From assembly GCF_013702265.1 (NCBI RefSeq), contig NZ_CP059348.1, forward strand, positions 1,364,001 to 1,428,000: a DNA stretch of 64,000 nt, given 5' to 3'. The notes below the pieces were generated by a model. That model did not search any database. It was not told the origin of the DNA and saw only the letters and a program-made list of their open reading frames with translations. Positions 38,495 to 46,256 of the stretch are shown in pieces. The position numbers were made by a program, and so were the translations under genes. Source of the DNA: Providencia rettgeri. GTDB taxonomy: Bacteria > Pseudomonadota > Gammaproteobacteria > Enterobacterales > Enterobacteriaceae. Each line of letters begins with the position of its first letter. The stretch's first letter is position 1.

Positions 38495-39628
38495 TTAAAT
38501 TACGACAATTTTCCACTCTTTACCGCGATCATCGTTGTAATTATCAGTCATTACTTTCGACCTGTGACCTAACAATCTTTGAGTATCCAATCCTTGTTCT
38601 CGATATATCCTTTCAGAAAGAGAACGCTGTTCATGAAAGGTTGGTTCAGCACCTTTCGACCAAGTAATTCCACATTTATTACGTGCATTTTTAAACGCGG
38701 CCGTTAATGAGGTATTTGATATTGCCCCGCCTTTTTTACCCCTAGCAATAGAATGGCGATGGTGAAGTAGGTAAGGGCTAACAACAAGATCCCTACACAT
38801 GGAGATCACATCACCAAGCGTCATTTCTATAGCATCACACTTCAGCGTTAATGGGATGGCAATTTTCGTCCCTGTTTTTTCTTGCTCAATGTGCAACATT
38901 CCATCCCAAACATCCGAGAATTTCATTTTTGTGATATCACCAAGGCGCTGCCCTGTAATTAGAGCTAATAGCATCCCATGCTGTAAGTAATGAGGGTGCA
39001 TAGCTGCTTGCTGATAGATAGCCTTCCATTCATCCAGCGATAAGCGCTCTCGCTTCACTTTGCTTCTAGGTTTCTTGGTTGCAAGAGCAGGGTTATATCC
39101 TGGTGGAACATGGCCAACATGCTGAGCCTCTTTAAACACATCAACAATCACGGATCTGACTACTTGAGCCATTCGGTTATGCCCGAGCGCCTTTACTTCG
39201 TCTGTTATTTTAACGACTTCAAGCGCAGTTATATCTTTTAAGGACATCATCCCACAATGCTGCTTAAATAAATTTAGCGGCTTAATTTTTTGCTTATATG
39301 AGTTTAGCTTTAACTCTCCTTGGTCCATTCGTTCTTGCTGTATTTCTAAATATTTATCAATCCAATTGGATACGCTAATGCCGATCTTCTTATTTTTAAT
39401 ATTCGAAAGCCGGTCATTGATACTGAGTATTTGCTTTGTTTGCTGTTCAGCTATGATCACATTTGCTTGAGTAGCTACTTGTTCTGCTTCCTCGGCGTCC
39501 GTGCCAAGGCTATGAAACTTACCAGTTAACGGGTGTTTATATTGCCAATAAACCTTTCCGTTTCGTTTATCTAATTTCCGATACAAATTTGGAATAGTGA
39601 TTTTATGAGCGCGGGGTCTAGCTGCCAT
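38495..39628 (-). CDS. int: Lambda Int-like tyrosine integrase
   Basis: 377 residues from the ATG at 39628 (M-A-A-R-P-R-A-H); the longer frame upstream overlaps xis and lacks a ribosome site. The N-terminal arm-binding region reads P-N-L-Y-R-K-L-D-K-R-N-G-K-V-Y-W-Q-Y, followed by a core-binding domain. Catalytic residues are R in I-T-G-Q-R-L-G-D, K in E-K-T-G-T-K-I-A-I-P, H-x-x-R in F-H-E-Q-R-S-L-S, H in L-L-G-H-R-S, and Y in D-N-Y-N-D-D-R-G. It catalyses site-specific integration and excision. Confidence 0.95.
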   Translation of the reverse strand: MAARPRAHKITIPNLYRKLDKRNGKVYWQYKHPLTGKFHSLGTDAEEAEQVATQANVIIAEQQTKQILSINDRLSNIKNKKIGISVSNWIDKYLEIQQERMDQGELKLNSYKQKIKPLNLFKQHCGMMSLKDITALEVVKITDEVKALGHNRMAQVVRSVIVDVFKEAQHVGHVPPGYNPALATKKPRSKVKRERLSLDEWKAIYQQAAMHPHYLQHGMLLALITGQRLGDITKMKFSDVWDGMLHIEQEKTGTKIAIPLTLKCDAIEMTLGDVISMCRDLVVSPYLLHHRHSIARGKKGGAISNTSLTAAFKNARNKCGITWSKGAEPTFHEQRSLSERIYREQGLDTQRLLGHRSKVMTDNYNDDRGKEWKIVVI

Positions 39629-39854
39629 CAGATAATATCCTTTGAAGTTTATCGTTTGAGCAATTCGGTAATTGAGGTTTTGAAACAATACCAACCCAGC
39701 GGGAATCACGATCGACCATCCATTTCTTACCAACTTTTAATGCTGGTGGTACCATCATGTTCGCTTTCGCATACTTCAACAACACTTGCTTGCTGGGCGC
39801 ATCATCACCGAATTCCAGTTTTGCCCATGCTTCTAGAGATACCATTCTAGACAT
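39618..39854 (-). CDS. xis: Excisionase (Xis-like)
   Basis: 78 residues from the ATG at 39854, which has GGAGG six bases upstream. The small winged-helix pattern L-E-A-W-A-K-L-E-F then M-V-P-P-A-L-K-V-G-K-K-W-M-V-D is typical of lambda-type excisionases. It overlaps the int start by 11 bases, as int and xis overlap in lambda. It directs Int toward excision. Confidence 0.82.
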   Translation of the reverse strand: MSRMVSLEAWAKLEFGDDAPSKQVLLKYAKANMMVPPALKVGKKWMVDRDSRWVGIVSKPQLPNCSNDKLQRILSDGS

Positions 39855-39889
39855 AATTACCTCCACAAATCTGCCGCATACAGATAGGT

Positions 39890-40459
39890 TTAAATATCGT
39901 CGTTAACTGGCTTAATCAAATGCTGGTGGATGATCGATACATACTTGGCTTGATGAATTGCATCATCTAAAGAGTTATGAAGTACGCCCACAAAAGGGAG
40001 TGTTGTCTTTGGATCAATGCCAGTATTACGCCCTAGCTCAACAATGGTTCTCACGCAGCGATTATTCCAATGCTTCCAGAATGGTTCTAAGCCAACGGAA
40101 TTATAGGCATTACGCAAAATAACATTGTCAAAATCAACGCCATTACCCCACACTTGAACATCATCAGTTAGATTTTTTCGGGAGAATTTGCACAAGTTAG
40201 AAAGAGCTAATGATAAATCAGAGCCATCAGCAATAATTTCTGCTCTTGCTTCACTACCTTTGCGCATCCACCAAAGCACTGTGTCGGCATCAATATGAAG
40301 CCCTGCACGTTCGCAACTTCTTAAATCGACAACTTGATAAAAAGTAGGACCAATCTCACCCGTTGATGGCTCAAAAGCCACGGCACCAATGGACACAATA
40401 GCCGCATTACCTTTATTGCTCATTGTTTCCAGATCTACCATTAAGTGTTTAAATTTCAT
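39890..40459 (-). CDS. DnaQ-like 3'-5' exonuclease (DUF5051 type)
   Basis: 189 residues from the ATG at 40459, with GGAG seven bases upstream. Exonuclease motifs are D-L-E-T-M near residue 9, W-G-N-G-V-D-F-D in the middle, and H-N-S-L-D-D-A close to the end (the DEDDh pattern). It resembles the Rv2179c-like exoribonuclease family, common in tailed phages. It may degrade host RNA or process DNA ends. It overlaps its upstream neighbour by 11 bases. Confidence 0.8.
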   Translation of the reverse strand: MKFKHLMVDLETMSNKGNAAIVSIGAVAFEPSTGEIGPTFYQVVDLRSCERAGLHIDADTVLWWMRKGSEARAEIIADGSDLSLALSNLCKFSRKNLTDDVQVWGNGVDFDNVILRNAYNSVGLEPFWKHWNNRCVRTIVELGRNTGIDPKTTLPFVGVLHNSLDDAIHQAKYVSIIHQHLIKPVNDDI

Positions 40460-41015
40460 TTTTTTGCTCCAGTGCAGATTTAATCCATTCTTCAGCCTGT
40501 TCATTACAAGCAAGAACATCGCCCATCATCAATTCAATATCGATTGATTCATTTGCTACGTGAGTTAGTAGGCCCATGAACTTAGCAAACTGCTTTAAAT
40601 CACAATCAATAAAATTAGCTCTATACGCACTAATTAAATGATTACGTGCAAATAGAACACCAAGCTTCATTTGCTCTTTATTGAATAGTGGTTCTTTCCG
40701 TAGCTGTTCAATTTCAGGGCATAGTTTACGAATAAATTCTACTGTCCATTCAGCGCTTACTGAGTTCTCCATTTGCTTATTAAACCAAGAATTTAAATCA
40801 TTAGAATGCGCCTTCATATCATCGTGAAATTCAGGCTCAATCCATTGATAAATACTCTGGATCCATGAACGAGCTTCCTTGTCATTACCAATAGATAGGT
40901 AGTGATCAGCAATCATCAGGACCATACTCCATCGGTGAATATCCCAAGATAGCTTGAGTTCCATTCCAGCATTACGCTGAAGGATTTCAATTTCTTCTGT
41001 AAGTTTATTATTCAT
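40449..41015 (-). CDS. Phage protein of unknown function
   Basis: 188 residues from the ATG at 41015. Mostly helical, with conserved-looking W residues (W-D-I-H-R-W, W-I-Q-S-I-Y-Q-W-I) and acidic segments; no motif that I recognise. Its start directly follows the upstream TGA stop (TGATTATG), and it overlaps the exonuclease gene, so it belongs to the left operon. Confidence 0.7.
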   Translation of the reverse strand: MNNKLTEEIEILQRNAGMELKLSWDIHRWSMVLMIADHYLSIGNDKEARSWIQSIYQWIEPEFHDDMKAHSNDLNSWFNKQMENSVSAEWTVEFIRKLCPEIEQLRKEPLFNKEQMKLGVLFARNHLISAYRANFIDCDLKQFAKFMGLLTHVANESIDIELMMGDVLACNEQAEEWIKSALEQKNEI

Positions 41016-41017
41016 AA

Positions 41018-41671
41018 TCACACTCGCTTAAACTCAATAACCCACACCCACGGATTACTTTCAAAGCTCCAGTCAGGTTTGCTTACTTCATCCCATAAAT
41101 CAGCAAAGGCTTCTTTGTGGTCACGATATGCAAGCCCAAAATATTGAGCACCTTCAAATCGAACGTAACGACCACTTGCAGGTAGCTGTATTAAACCCTC
41201 AGAAACAACGTCACGAGGACTAATGTTATTGAGGCGTTCAACTCTAACATCGGTAATTTCTAAAGTTATACGTGAAGCAAAGCGGGGCATATGGATAGAT
41301 GGCCTCCACTTAATTATCTCATCCCAACCTTCCTCTAAGTCAGAGGGTTTATGAGTTGCCTTGTATGCAAAGGTAGACTCTGTGCATAAGCCAGCCTGAA
41401 ATGTTTCACGAACCCAAAGGCGATCACCAATTCCACCAAATGGACAGCAAACACTGTAAAATTCATGCATATCTACAACTTTACTATTTCCGGGAATGAA
41501 ATCTGACACATGCACCATTGATTGAGTTTTATTACATGGGAACCAATAGTCTCCATCTTTGGTTTTGCTTGGTTCAGGTTGTGACTTCATAACTCTGCGA
41601 GTTTGAGTTTTACGGCCATCAAGGATGGCGCGTACCATTTCTGAGTTAAAAATAATTCCGCGCTCTTTCAT
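41018..41671 (-). CDS. Phage ASCH/PUA-like protein
   Basis: 217 residues from the ATG at 41671, with AGGTGG upstream. The N-terminal I-I-F-N-S-E-M-V-R-A-I-L-D-G-R-K-T-Q-T-R-R, the G-D-R-L-W-V-R-E-T-F block and H-M-P-R-F-A-S-R-I-T-L-E-I are the hallmark of a widespread phage family related to ASCH domains, which are thought to bind RNA or modified nucleobases. The precise role is unknown. The basic K-T-Q-T-R-R segment suggests nucleic acid binding. Confidence 0.7.
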   Translation of the reverse strand: MKERGIIFNSEMVRAILDGRKTQTRRVMKSQPEPSKTKDGDYWFPCNKTQSMVHVSDFIPGNSKVVDMHEFYSVCCPFGGIGDRLWVRETFQAGLCTESTFAYKATHKPSDLEEGWDEIIKWRPSIHMPRFASRITLEITDVRVERLNNISPRDVVSEGLIQLPASGRYVRFEGAQYFGLAYRDHKEAFADLWDEVSKPDWSFESNPWVWVIEFKRV

Positions 41672-41680
41672 ATCAGCCAC

Positions 41681-42397
41681 CTAAACAATAATTCTGTAAA
41701 CTGAGTTAACTGTCTGGATATATCCATCAGCAAGATAAGTATCGATATTGATTACTCGTGATGTTTGAATAGAAGCACCATCGTAGAATCGATTTTTCTT
41801 ATCGTTGAAGATTTTCCCGTAAGCGCCATAGCCGTAGATTTCTTCAATTTGCAAATCAGCATCGAATTTAGGAACAATCCCCGTCAGCTGGTTATAGCGA
41901 TGAATAAACATAGCTCGAGCTTGAATGGGTAGCATTGGATTCACAGTAATTAGGTCACTTGATGGGATTCCTTCAAGAATTGGCCATACGTTTTCACCAT
42001 CCACCTCTAAATCGCGGCGTTCTGTTGCCAGCATGGTCAGATCCGCATAGTGAACAACATCACTAATCATTGCCGGTAAATTCCATTTGTCTGTAATTAC
42101 TTTCTGAATAGCCGATTCGATAGCTTTGTATTCTGGAAGTAGCGCTTTTAATGGTGTAGGCAGGTCACGGCAATAAGCTTCAGCGGCATCATGCAGTAAT
42201 GCTTCAAGCGCATATTCAGGAGGTACAATCTGGCTAACATGAACCGAGTGCTGTGCAACAGAATAGAAAGAGTCAATTTGACCCGCGAAACGACATTCGT
42301 TAGATAATCCCTGTGCAATATCTTCGATAGAAATATCTTCCGCACAGATATTAATGAAATCGAAATGCTTGCCAGTGAACGTTGAGATATAAGACAT
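41681..42397 (-). CDS. HD-domain phosphohydrolase
   Basis: A 238-residue protein with the metal-binding HD pattern: H in A-Q-H-S-V-H-V-S, the H-D pair in L-L-H-D-A-A-E-A-Y, and a distal D in Y-A-D-L-T-M-L-A-T-E-R-R. It resembles YfbR-like 5'-nucleotidases, which dephosphorylate deoxynucleoside monophosphates. In a phage it may alter nucleotide pools. The last 60 residues are outside the HD domain and not recognised. Confidence 0.8.
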   Translation of the reverse strand: MSYISTFTGKHFDFINICAEDISIEDIAQGLSNECRFAGQIDSFYSVAQHSVHVSQIVPPEYALEALLHDAAEAYCRDLPTPLKALLPEYKAIESAIQKVITDKWNLPAMISDVVHYADLTMLATERRDLEVDGENVWPILEGIPSSDLITVNPMLPIQARAMFIHRYNQLTGIVPKFDADLQIEEIYGYGAYGKIFNDKKNRFYDGASIQTSRVINIDTYLADGYIQTVNSVYRIIV

Positions 42398-42399
42398 AA

Positions 42400-42882
42400 T
42401 TAAATACCTTTGTTTGCTTCAATCGAGTTATAGGCAGACTTCATTTCTTGATAAAGTTTATTGCTATTGCGAGCCTTATAGAGCTCGATCCATTTATCCC
42501 AGTTGTCCACTACAGCAGCCCATTGTGGTGAACATGCTTTCATTTTGTGCAACTCACTTTCTAGTTCAGGCACCGCTTCCAGTAGTCGAATACAGCGACC
42601 AAAATCAGACGGATCCCAAGGATAGTTATGAGAAACACTAAACTGACCTGAAAGAATAGAAGCCATGTATTTTGAACTGGCTCCAGTATCATCACTCGCC
42701 AACCAAGCAGTAAGACCCATACCACTGGATGCTTTGACAATAGGCTTTTTGAATTCATCACAAATCAAATTAGCAGCATTAATAATGGCATTCATATAAC
42801 GAGGTTCAGCAGGGATGCCGGATATTTGGTTTTCCAGCTCAGTTGAAATAGCGGAAATTAATCCAATTTGGTTAATTTGCAT
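42400..42882 (-). CDS. Conserved phage protein of unknown function
   Basis: A 160-residue protein with blocks S-G-M-G-L-T-A-W-L-A-S-D-D-T-G-A-S-S-K and W-D-P-S-D-F-G-R-C-I-R-L-L-E-A-V-P-E that I recall from other enterobacterial prophages, without a known function. The ribosome site is a copy of the recurrent box (TTTGTGGAGTAATAAATT before ATG). Two bases separate it from the HD gene. Confidence 0.75.
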   Translation of the reverse strand: MQINQIGLISAISTELENQISGIPAEPRYMNAIINAANLICDEFKKPIVKASSGMGLTAWLASDDTGASSKYMASILSGQFSVSHNYPWDPSDFGRCIRLLEAVPELESELHKMKACSPQWAAVVDNWDKWIELYKARNSNKLYQEMKSAYNSIEANKGI

Positions 42883-42964
42883 AATTTATTACTCCACAAA
42901 ATTTAGATAATAAGAGTCCGTCTCTTAATAAAGAGAATTAAATTCCTAGGTGTTGGCTAAATAG

Positions 42965-43867
42965 TTATTCTGTTTTTTCTTTATATTTTAATAATTCAAT
43001 TAATAGCTCAATGGTATTAACCATATGAAACATAAATACTGCATTGGTATGTCTGTATCGATATGCCTTATCACCATCACATTCGATTTTTGCTAGTGGC
43101 TTAATATTCTTAAAATCAAAGTTATCTGTAAGTTTGAAAATTAAATCAAAGGTGCTTAATTCAATTAGACTGACTTTGAAATGATTGTCTAATGAATCTT
43201 TAACTTGTTCACGAATTAGATTAAGTTCAGCATCGTATTTTACAGTTTCAAGCTTTTTATCAACTTTACGTTGTAGCAAAATAAAATTACCAGGATGAAG
43301 GTTATGACCAAAACACTCTTCAGGTGGTAAATTATCAATGTGGTTTGATAGTCGTGTTGTAATACCGTTTTTTGCATCATCGATGTTAAATGTTTCAGTT
43401 TTTACGGTGCCACAAACTTTAACTAAGCTACCCACCAGTGCTTGATAATCTGGCTTTCTTGTTGTTGATATGAAGAGGAAGCCTTTGGAAACATGGTATA
43501 GCGCTGTAATAACTTTTGTCTTTGTTAATGCGATTTTTAGAAGTTCATCTATAGCCATACGCTTTATTTCAGGCACAAGATAATCGGTAATGCCTTGTTC
43601 TTTCAGTTTTTCAATGCGTTTGTTTATTTCGAACGCGATAGCCGCTTTAGGTAGTATCTTTTCATCAATACGGAAATTGATGATATAGCCACCTTCAATT
43701 GGCGTAACTAACTCACCAGTTACTTTATTTGGAATAAAGCCATAACTAAAAGAGTGCGACTCAAGAATATCAACAAAAGGTAATTCTTTTAAATGATTTT
43801 CTAGTGCTTCAGCATTTGGTAATTCAGCCTTAAATACAACTGCGCTGCTAATTGGAAAACGTTTCAT
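42965..43867 (-). CDS. rdgC: RdgC-like recombination-associated protein
   Basis: A 300-residue RdgC-family protein. The N-terminus and the internal D-E-K-I-L-P motif agree with E. coli RdgC (303 residues), and the overall ring-forming fold length matches. RdgC binds duplex DNA and restrains RecA. Here it is in the prophage left operon, where lambda carries its Red recombination genes. A 79-base stem-loop and a terminator precede it. Divergent from chromosomal RdgC, so it is a phage version. Confidence 0.8.
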   Translation of the reverse strand: MKRFPISSAVVFKAELPNAEALENHLKELPFVDILESHSFSYGFIPNKVTGELVTPIEGGYIINFRIDEKILPKAAIAFEINKRIEKLKEQGITDYLVPEIKRMAIDELLKIALTKTKVITALYHVSKGFLFISTTRKPDYQALVGSLVKVCGTVKTETFNIDDAKNGITTRLSNHIDNLPPEECFGHNLHPGNFILLQRKVDKKLETVKYDAELNLIREQVKDSLDNHFKVSLIELSTFDLIFKLTDNFDFKNIKPLAKIECDGDKAYRYRHTNAVFMFHMVNTIELLIELLKYKEKTE

Positions 43868-43898
43868 TTGCTAATCTCCGCATAATAATTAACTCCAC

Positions 43899-43977
43899 AA
43901 ATATAAATAAGACCACTGACAGTAATTAAGTACATATTTACCCGTATGGACTGACGCCAATGGTCTTATTTATATTT
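43899..43977 (-). repeat. 17-bp perfect inverted repeat ahead of the rdgC-like gene
   Basis: AAATATAAATAAGACCA (43899-43915) and TGGTCTTATTTATATTT (43961-43977) are exact complements with a 45-base loop. On the minus strand the stem ends directly at the TTTGTGGAG ribosome-site box of the rdgC-like gene, so folding could influence its translation. Confidence 0.75.
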
Positions 43978-44003
43978 AAAAAAAGAGGCGGCATGGCACC
44001 GCC
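43978..44003 (-). terminator. Intrinsic terminator after csrA (tL-like)
   Basis: On the minus strand GGCGG pairs with CCGCC across seven bases and is followed by TC and seven T residues. It separates csrA from the rdgC-like gene within the left operon, like an early tL terminator. Confidence 0.85.
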
Positions 44004-44021
44004 AAAAATTATCAATAATTA

Positions 44022-44207
44022 CTAACTAGCAACGGCATTATTATTTTCAGCTTGGATCCGAAGATAAATTTCTTCGCGGTGAATACTTGTATCTTTTGGT
44101 GCTTCAATACCAATCCGCACTTGGCATCCCTTGATTCCCAAAACAGTGACTTTGACATCATCACCAATAACAACGGTTTCACCGGCACGACGGGTTAAAA
44201 TAAGCAT
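44022..44207 (-). CDS. csrA: Prophage-encoded CsrA-family translational regulator
   Basis: 61 residues (E. coli CsrA 61), beginning [18 protein letters not shown], with R-I-G-I-E-A-P-K and [13 protein letters not shown]. The key RNA-binding residues L4, R6, R44 and I47 region appear conserved. CsrA binds GGA in mRNA leaders, often covering the Shine-Dalgarno. It is the second gene from PL, before a terminator, so it may be the main product of unprocessed early transcription. It differs in sequence from the usual enterobacterial chromosomal CsrA. Confidence 0.92.
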   Translation of the reverse strand: MLILTRRAGETVVIGDDVKVTVLGIKGCQVRIGIEAPKDTSIHREEIYLRIQAENNNAVAS

Positions 44208-44232
44208 TCCACTAATTACTCCACATAGTTGA

Positions 44233-44454
44233 TTAGTTGGTTGCTGGTAGGCCTAGACCCGCATTGCAGATCTCAGTTTGCTCGTAAATATCATCTTCGA
44301 TTCTTACCAGCTTTTCTTTGAGTTCTGCGTAGGCAGCGTTAAGGCTTTCAAGTTTTTTAAGTGCAGCAGCTTTCTCCAAAATCCACGCATGAATTTCATC
44401 GGTGGACATTGGGTTGTTAAAAGTAACGATTGGTGTGCTTGGATTGACTTGCAT
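44233..44454 (-). CDS. First gene of the left operon, unknown small protein
   Basis: 73 residues, directly downstream of PL; GGGA lies eight bases before the ATG. Residues 20-60 look like a coiled coil ([20 protein letters not shown]). It occupies the position of lambda N but is not arginine-rich, so I do not call it an antiterminator. Confidence 0.65.
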   Translation of the reverse strand: MQVNPSTPIVTFNNPMSTDEIHAWILEKAAALKKLESLNAAYAELKEKLVRIEDDIYEQTEICNAGLGLPATN

Positions 44455-44480
44455 AATCTTATTCCCATTGATTTCATTCT

Positions 44481-44543
44481 ATGTAACAAAAGGTACATTA
44501 GGTTGCATGGAGTGTCAATATTTAAATGTGAAATAAGTTACAT
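44481..44543 (-). promoter_or_regulatory. PL promoter with left operators
   Basis: On the minus strand TTGACA (44518-44513), 17 bases, then TACCTT (44495-44490). Two 18-bp operators occur: ATGTAACAAAAGGTACAT (44481-44498), covering the -10 box, and ATGTGAAATAAGTTACAT (44526-44543). The first is the exact reverse complement of an operator in PR. Repressor binding here would shut the left operon. Confidence 0.85.
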
Positions 44544-44557
44544 TGAGTTTTTGGAGG

Positions 44558-45220
44558 CTATAAATTCTGTACGACTTGGACTACTTTCCCAATAATTCGA
44601 CAGTTGCCATTTATAAGAATGGGATTAAATGATGGATTTAATGGCATTAGATAACTATACGGTGAATCCCATACCAGTTTCTTTATTGTTGCTTCAGACG
44701 TGCCATCTAAAATGGCGACAACTATTTTCCCGTATAAGTCGTCCATATTTCCGTAGTCTGTTTCTACTATCACTGTGGAGCCTTCGGGTATTGTCGGTGC
44801 ACCATTCGGATTTGTCATTGAATCACCGCGAACATCTAAACCGAATGCGCTATTCGATACTCTAACAGTTGTCCCAATCCATCGAATAACATCATCTAGT
44901 GTTGCTGATTCGCATGTTGCGTTCCACATCCCTGCTTGAACTGAAGATATAACTGGTACCTCTGTTATTGATAGTGGCTTTCTTGAAGGGGATAATTCTT
45001 TATCAGTAGGCGCATTTTTCCCATATAGTATCCATTCTGCAGACGTTTCTAGTGCATGGGCTAAATTTTGTAAATTTTCCCCATCAGGTTTAGCCATTCC
45101 CGTTTCCCATTTAGTCACAGAAACACGACTAACTCCCAGCTTTTTAGCTAAGACTTCCTGAGTAAGATTTAATTGAAGGCGCCTAGCCTTGATTCTGAAA
45201 TTCATATCTTCTTTTTTCAT
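44558..45220 (-). CDS. cI: CI-type prophage repressor (HTH + S24 peptidase)
   Basis: A 220-residue repressor. The N-terminal helix-turn-helix is seen in L-T-Q-E-V-L-A-K-K-L-G-V-S-R-V-S-V-T-K-W-E. The C-terminal LexA/S24 domain has the cleavage-site A-G in S-V-Q-A-G-M-W, the catalytic Ser in R-G-D-S-M-T-N and a Lys in A-T-I-K-K-L. It keeps lysogeny and is expected to self-cleave with RecA after DNA damage. The ATG at 45220 lies inside an operator; M6 (45205) is an alternative start that leaves the operator untranslated. Confidence 0.92.
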   Translation of the reverse strand: MKKEDMNFRIKARRLQLNLTQEVLAKKLGVSRVSVTKWETGMAKPDGENLQNLAHALETSAEWILYGKNAPTDKELSPSRKPLSITEVPVISSVQAGMWNATCESATLDDVIRWIGTTVRVSNSAFGLDVRGDSMTNPNGAPTIPEGSTVIVETDYGNMDDLYGKIVVAILDGTSEATIKKLVWDSPYSYLMPLNPSFNPILINGNCRIIGKVVQVVQNL

Positions 45221-45284
45221 GTAACCAATGTTACATCATTTCGATGTGAAAAGTGTTTGCTTGTTAATGTACCTTTTGTTACAT
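45219..45284 (+). promoter_or_regulatory. PR promoter with right operators
   Basis: TTGCTT (45257-45262), 17 bases, TACATT (45280-45285). Operators: ATGTAACCAATGTTACAT (45219-45236), a perfect 7-bp inverted repeat at the cI start, and ATGTACCTTTTGTTACAT (45267-45284), between and over the PR boxes. A weaker site may lie at about 45244-45261. This is the bidirectional cI/cro control region. Confidence 0.85.
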
Positions 45285-45315
45285 TTCAATCTAAACTCAG
45301 ACACGAGGTAACCAA

Positions 45316-45510
45316 ATGTACAAGCAAAATGTTATTAATTTTTTTGGTGGTGTTCAAAAAACAGCCATTGCGCTAGGGGTTTCTCACCCAGCAGTGAGCC
45401 GATGGAAATCAGTTATACCAGAAAAACAGGCTTTGATTATTGAGCGACTGACAAATGGTCAGCTTAAGTATGAGCCAGAGCTCTACCAAAACAGTACCAA
45501 AACCAACTAA
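45316..45510 (+). CDS. cro: Cro-like repressor
   Basis: A 64-residue protein with a helix-turn-helix, G-G-V-Q-K-T-A-I-A-L-G-V-S-H-P-A-V-S-R-W-K. First gene from PR, 26 bases or so after the presumed start point, with GAGG eight bases before the ATG. It should bind the same operators as CI and favour lytic growth. The P22/434-type small Cro fold is likely. Confidence 0.88.
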   Translation: MYKQNVINFFGGVQKTAIALGVSHPAVSRWKSVIPEKQALIIERLTNGQLKYEPELYQNSTKTN

Positions 45511-45547
45511 CAGAGTTAACTACAAACAAAACAACGGAATTGTAGAT

Positions 45548-46006
45548 ATGTGCAAACAAACACTAAAAGAAGTCGTGAAAGAGATGTGTAAGGCATTCCC
45601 CGGTGGTCGTTCAGCGATGGCGGGTGCTTTGGGTATTTCTGAAACAACGTTCAACAACAAGCTGTATGAGAAAAACGGCTGTCGCTTTTTTGAAATTGAT
45701 GAGCTGGAAGCGATTGAAGAGTTATCCGGTACTGATCTGCTGGTGGCTTATCACATGGAACGCCACGGGATTACCCCGTCAGTAAAAATTGAAGCTGAAA
45801 GTTTAGACAAGGTTGAATTGTTCGATATTCAAATGCGCTTGGGTGCAATGCAGGGGGCGTTAAGCGTTTTAATCAAAGACTGTATTTCTGACGGCGTTTT
45901 AACACCAGATGAAATTACAGCCATCTATCGAAAAATGGAGAAAGTCTTTGCTTATGCGTTGGGCTTCGTGGGTTCTTTAGAAAGCGTTTATGGGATTAAA
46001 CAATGA
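45548..46006 (+). CDS. YmfL-family putative regulator (CII position)
   Basis: 152 residues from the ATG at 45548. The N-terminal helix-turn-helix region F-P-G-G-R-S-A-M-A-G-A-L-G-I-S-E-T-T-F-N-N-K-L-Y-E and the following E-K-N-G-C-R-F-F-E-I-D-E-L-E are typical of YmfL of the e14 prophage. The position right after cro is that of cII, so it may activate lysogenic promoters, by analogy only. Confidence 0.8.
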   Translation: MCKQTLKEVVKEMCKAFPGGRSAMAGALGISETTFNNKLYEKNGCRFFEIDELEAIEELSGTDLLVAYHMERHGITPSVKIEAESLDKVELFDIQMRLGAMQGALSVLIKDCISDGVLTPDEITAIYRKMEKVFAYALGFVGSLESVYGIKQ

Positions 46007-46088
46007 TGAGCATAGCTAGAAAGGTTGACGCCCCAGATATGCGGTCCGAGGCGTCGGGGTCGCTAAAAACATTTGTGGAGTAATTAGC

Positions 46089-46256
46089 ATGAGTAGCTTA
46101 GCAAATTTAACGAGTCGTCCGCAAGTACGAGCATCAATGCGCGGTAACCGTTTCGTCTATGAGATTAAATTATCAAATGGTTACCAAGAAACCAACTACA
46201 AGTTTGTTGAGTGGTTGGTAGGTGATTTTAACGCAAGCAAGCAGGTGAAGGCATGA
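46089..46256 (+). CDS. Small phage protein
   Basis: A 55-codon ORF starting M-S-S-L-A-N-L-T-S-R-P-Q-V-R-A-S-M-R-G and ending A-S-K-Q-V-K-A. It is supported by a full copy of the recurrent ribosome box (TTTGTGGAGTAATTAGC before ATG) and an ATGA overlap with the initiator gene. The basic first half and aromatic middle (Y-E-I-K-L-S-N-G-Y) are compatible with a small nucleic-acid-binding protein. Function unknown. Confidence 0.7.
   Translation: MSSLANLTSRPQVRASMRGNRFVYEIKLSNGYQETNYKFVEWLVGDFNASKQVKA

Noticed and set aside
44233-44454. Lambda N-type antiterminator
   Set aside because: The position fits, but the protein lacks the arginine-rich N-terminal motif and I see no convincing boxB/nut site.
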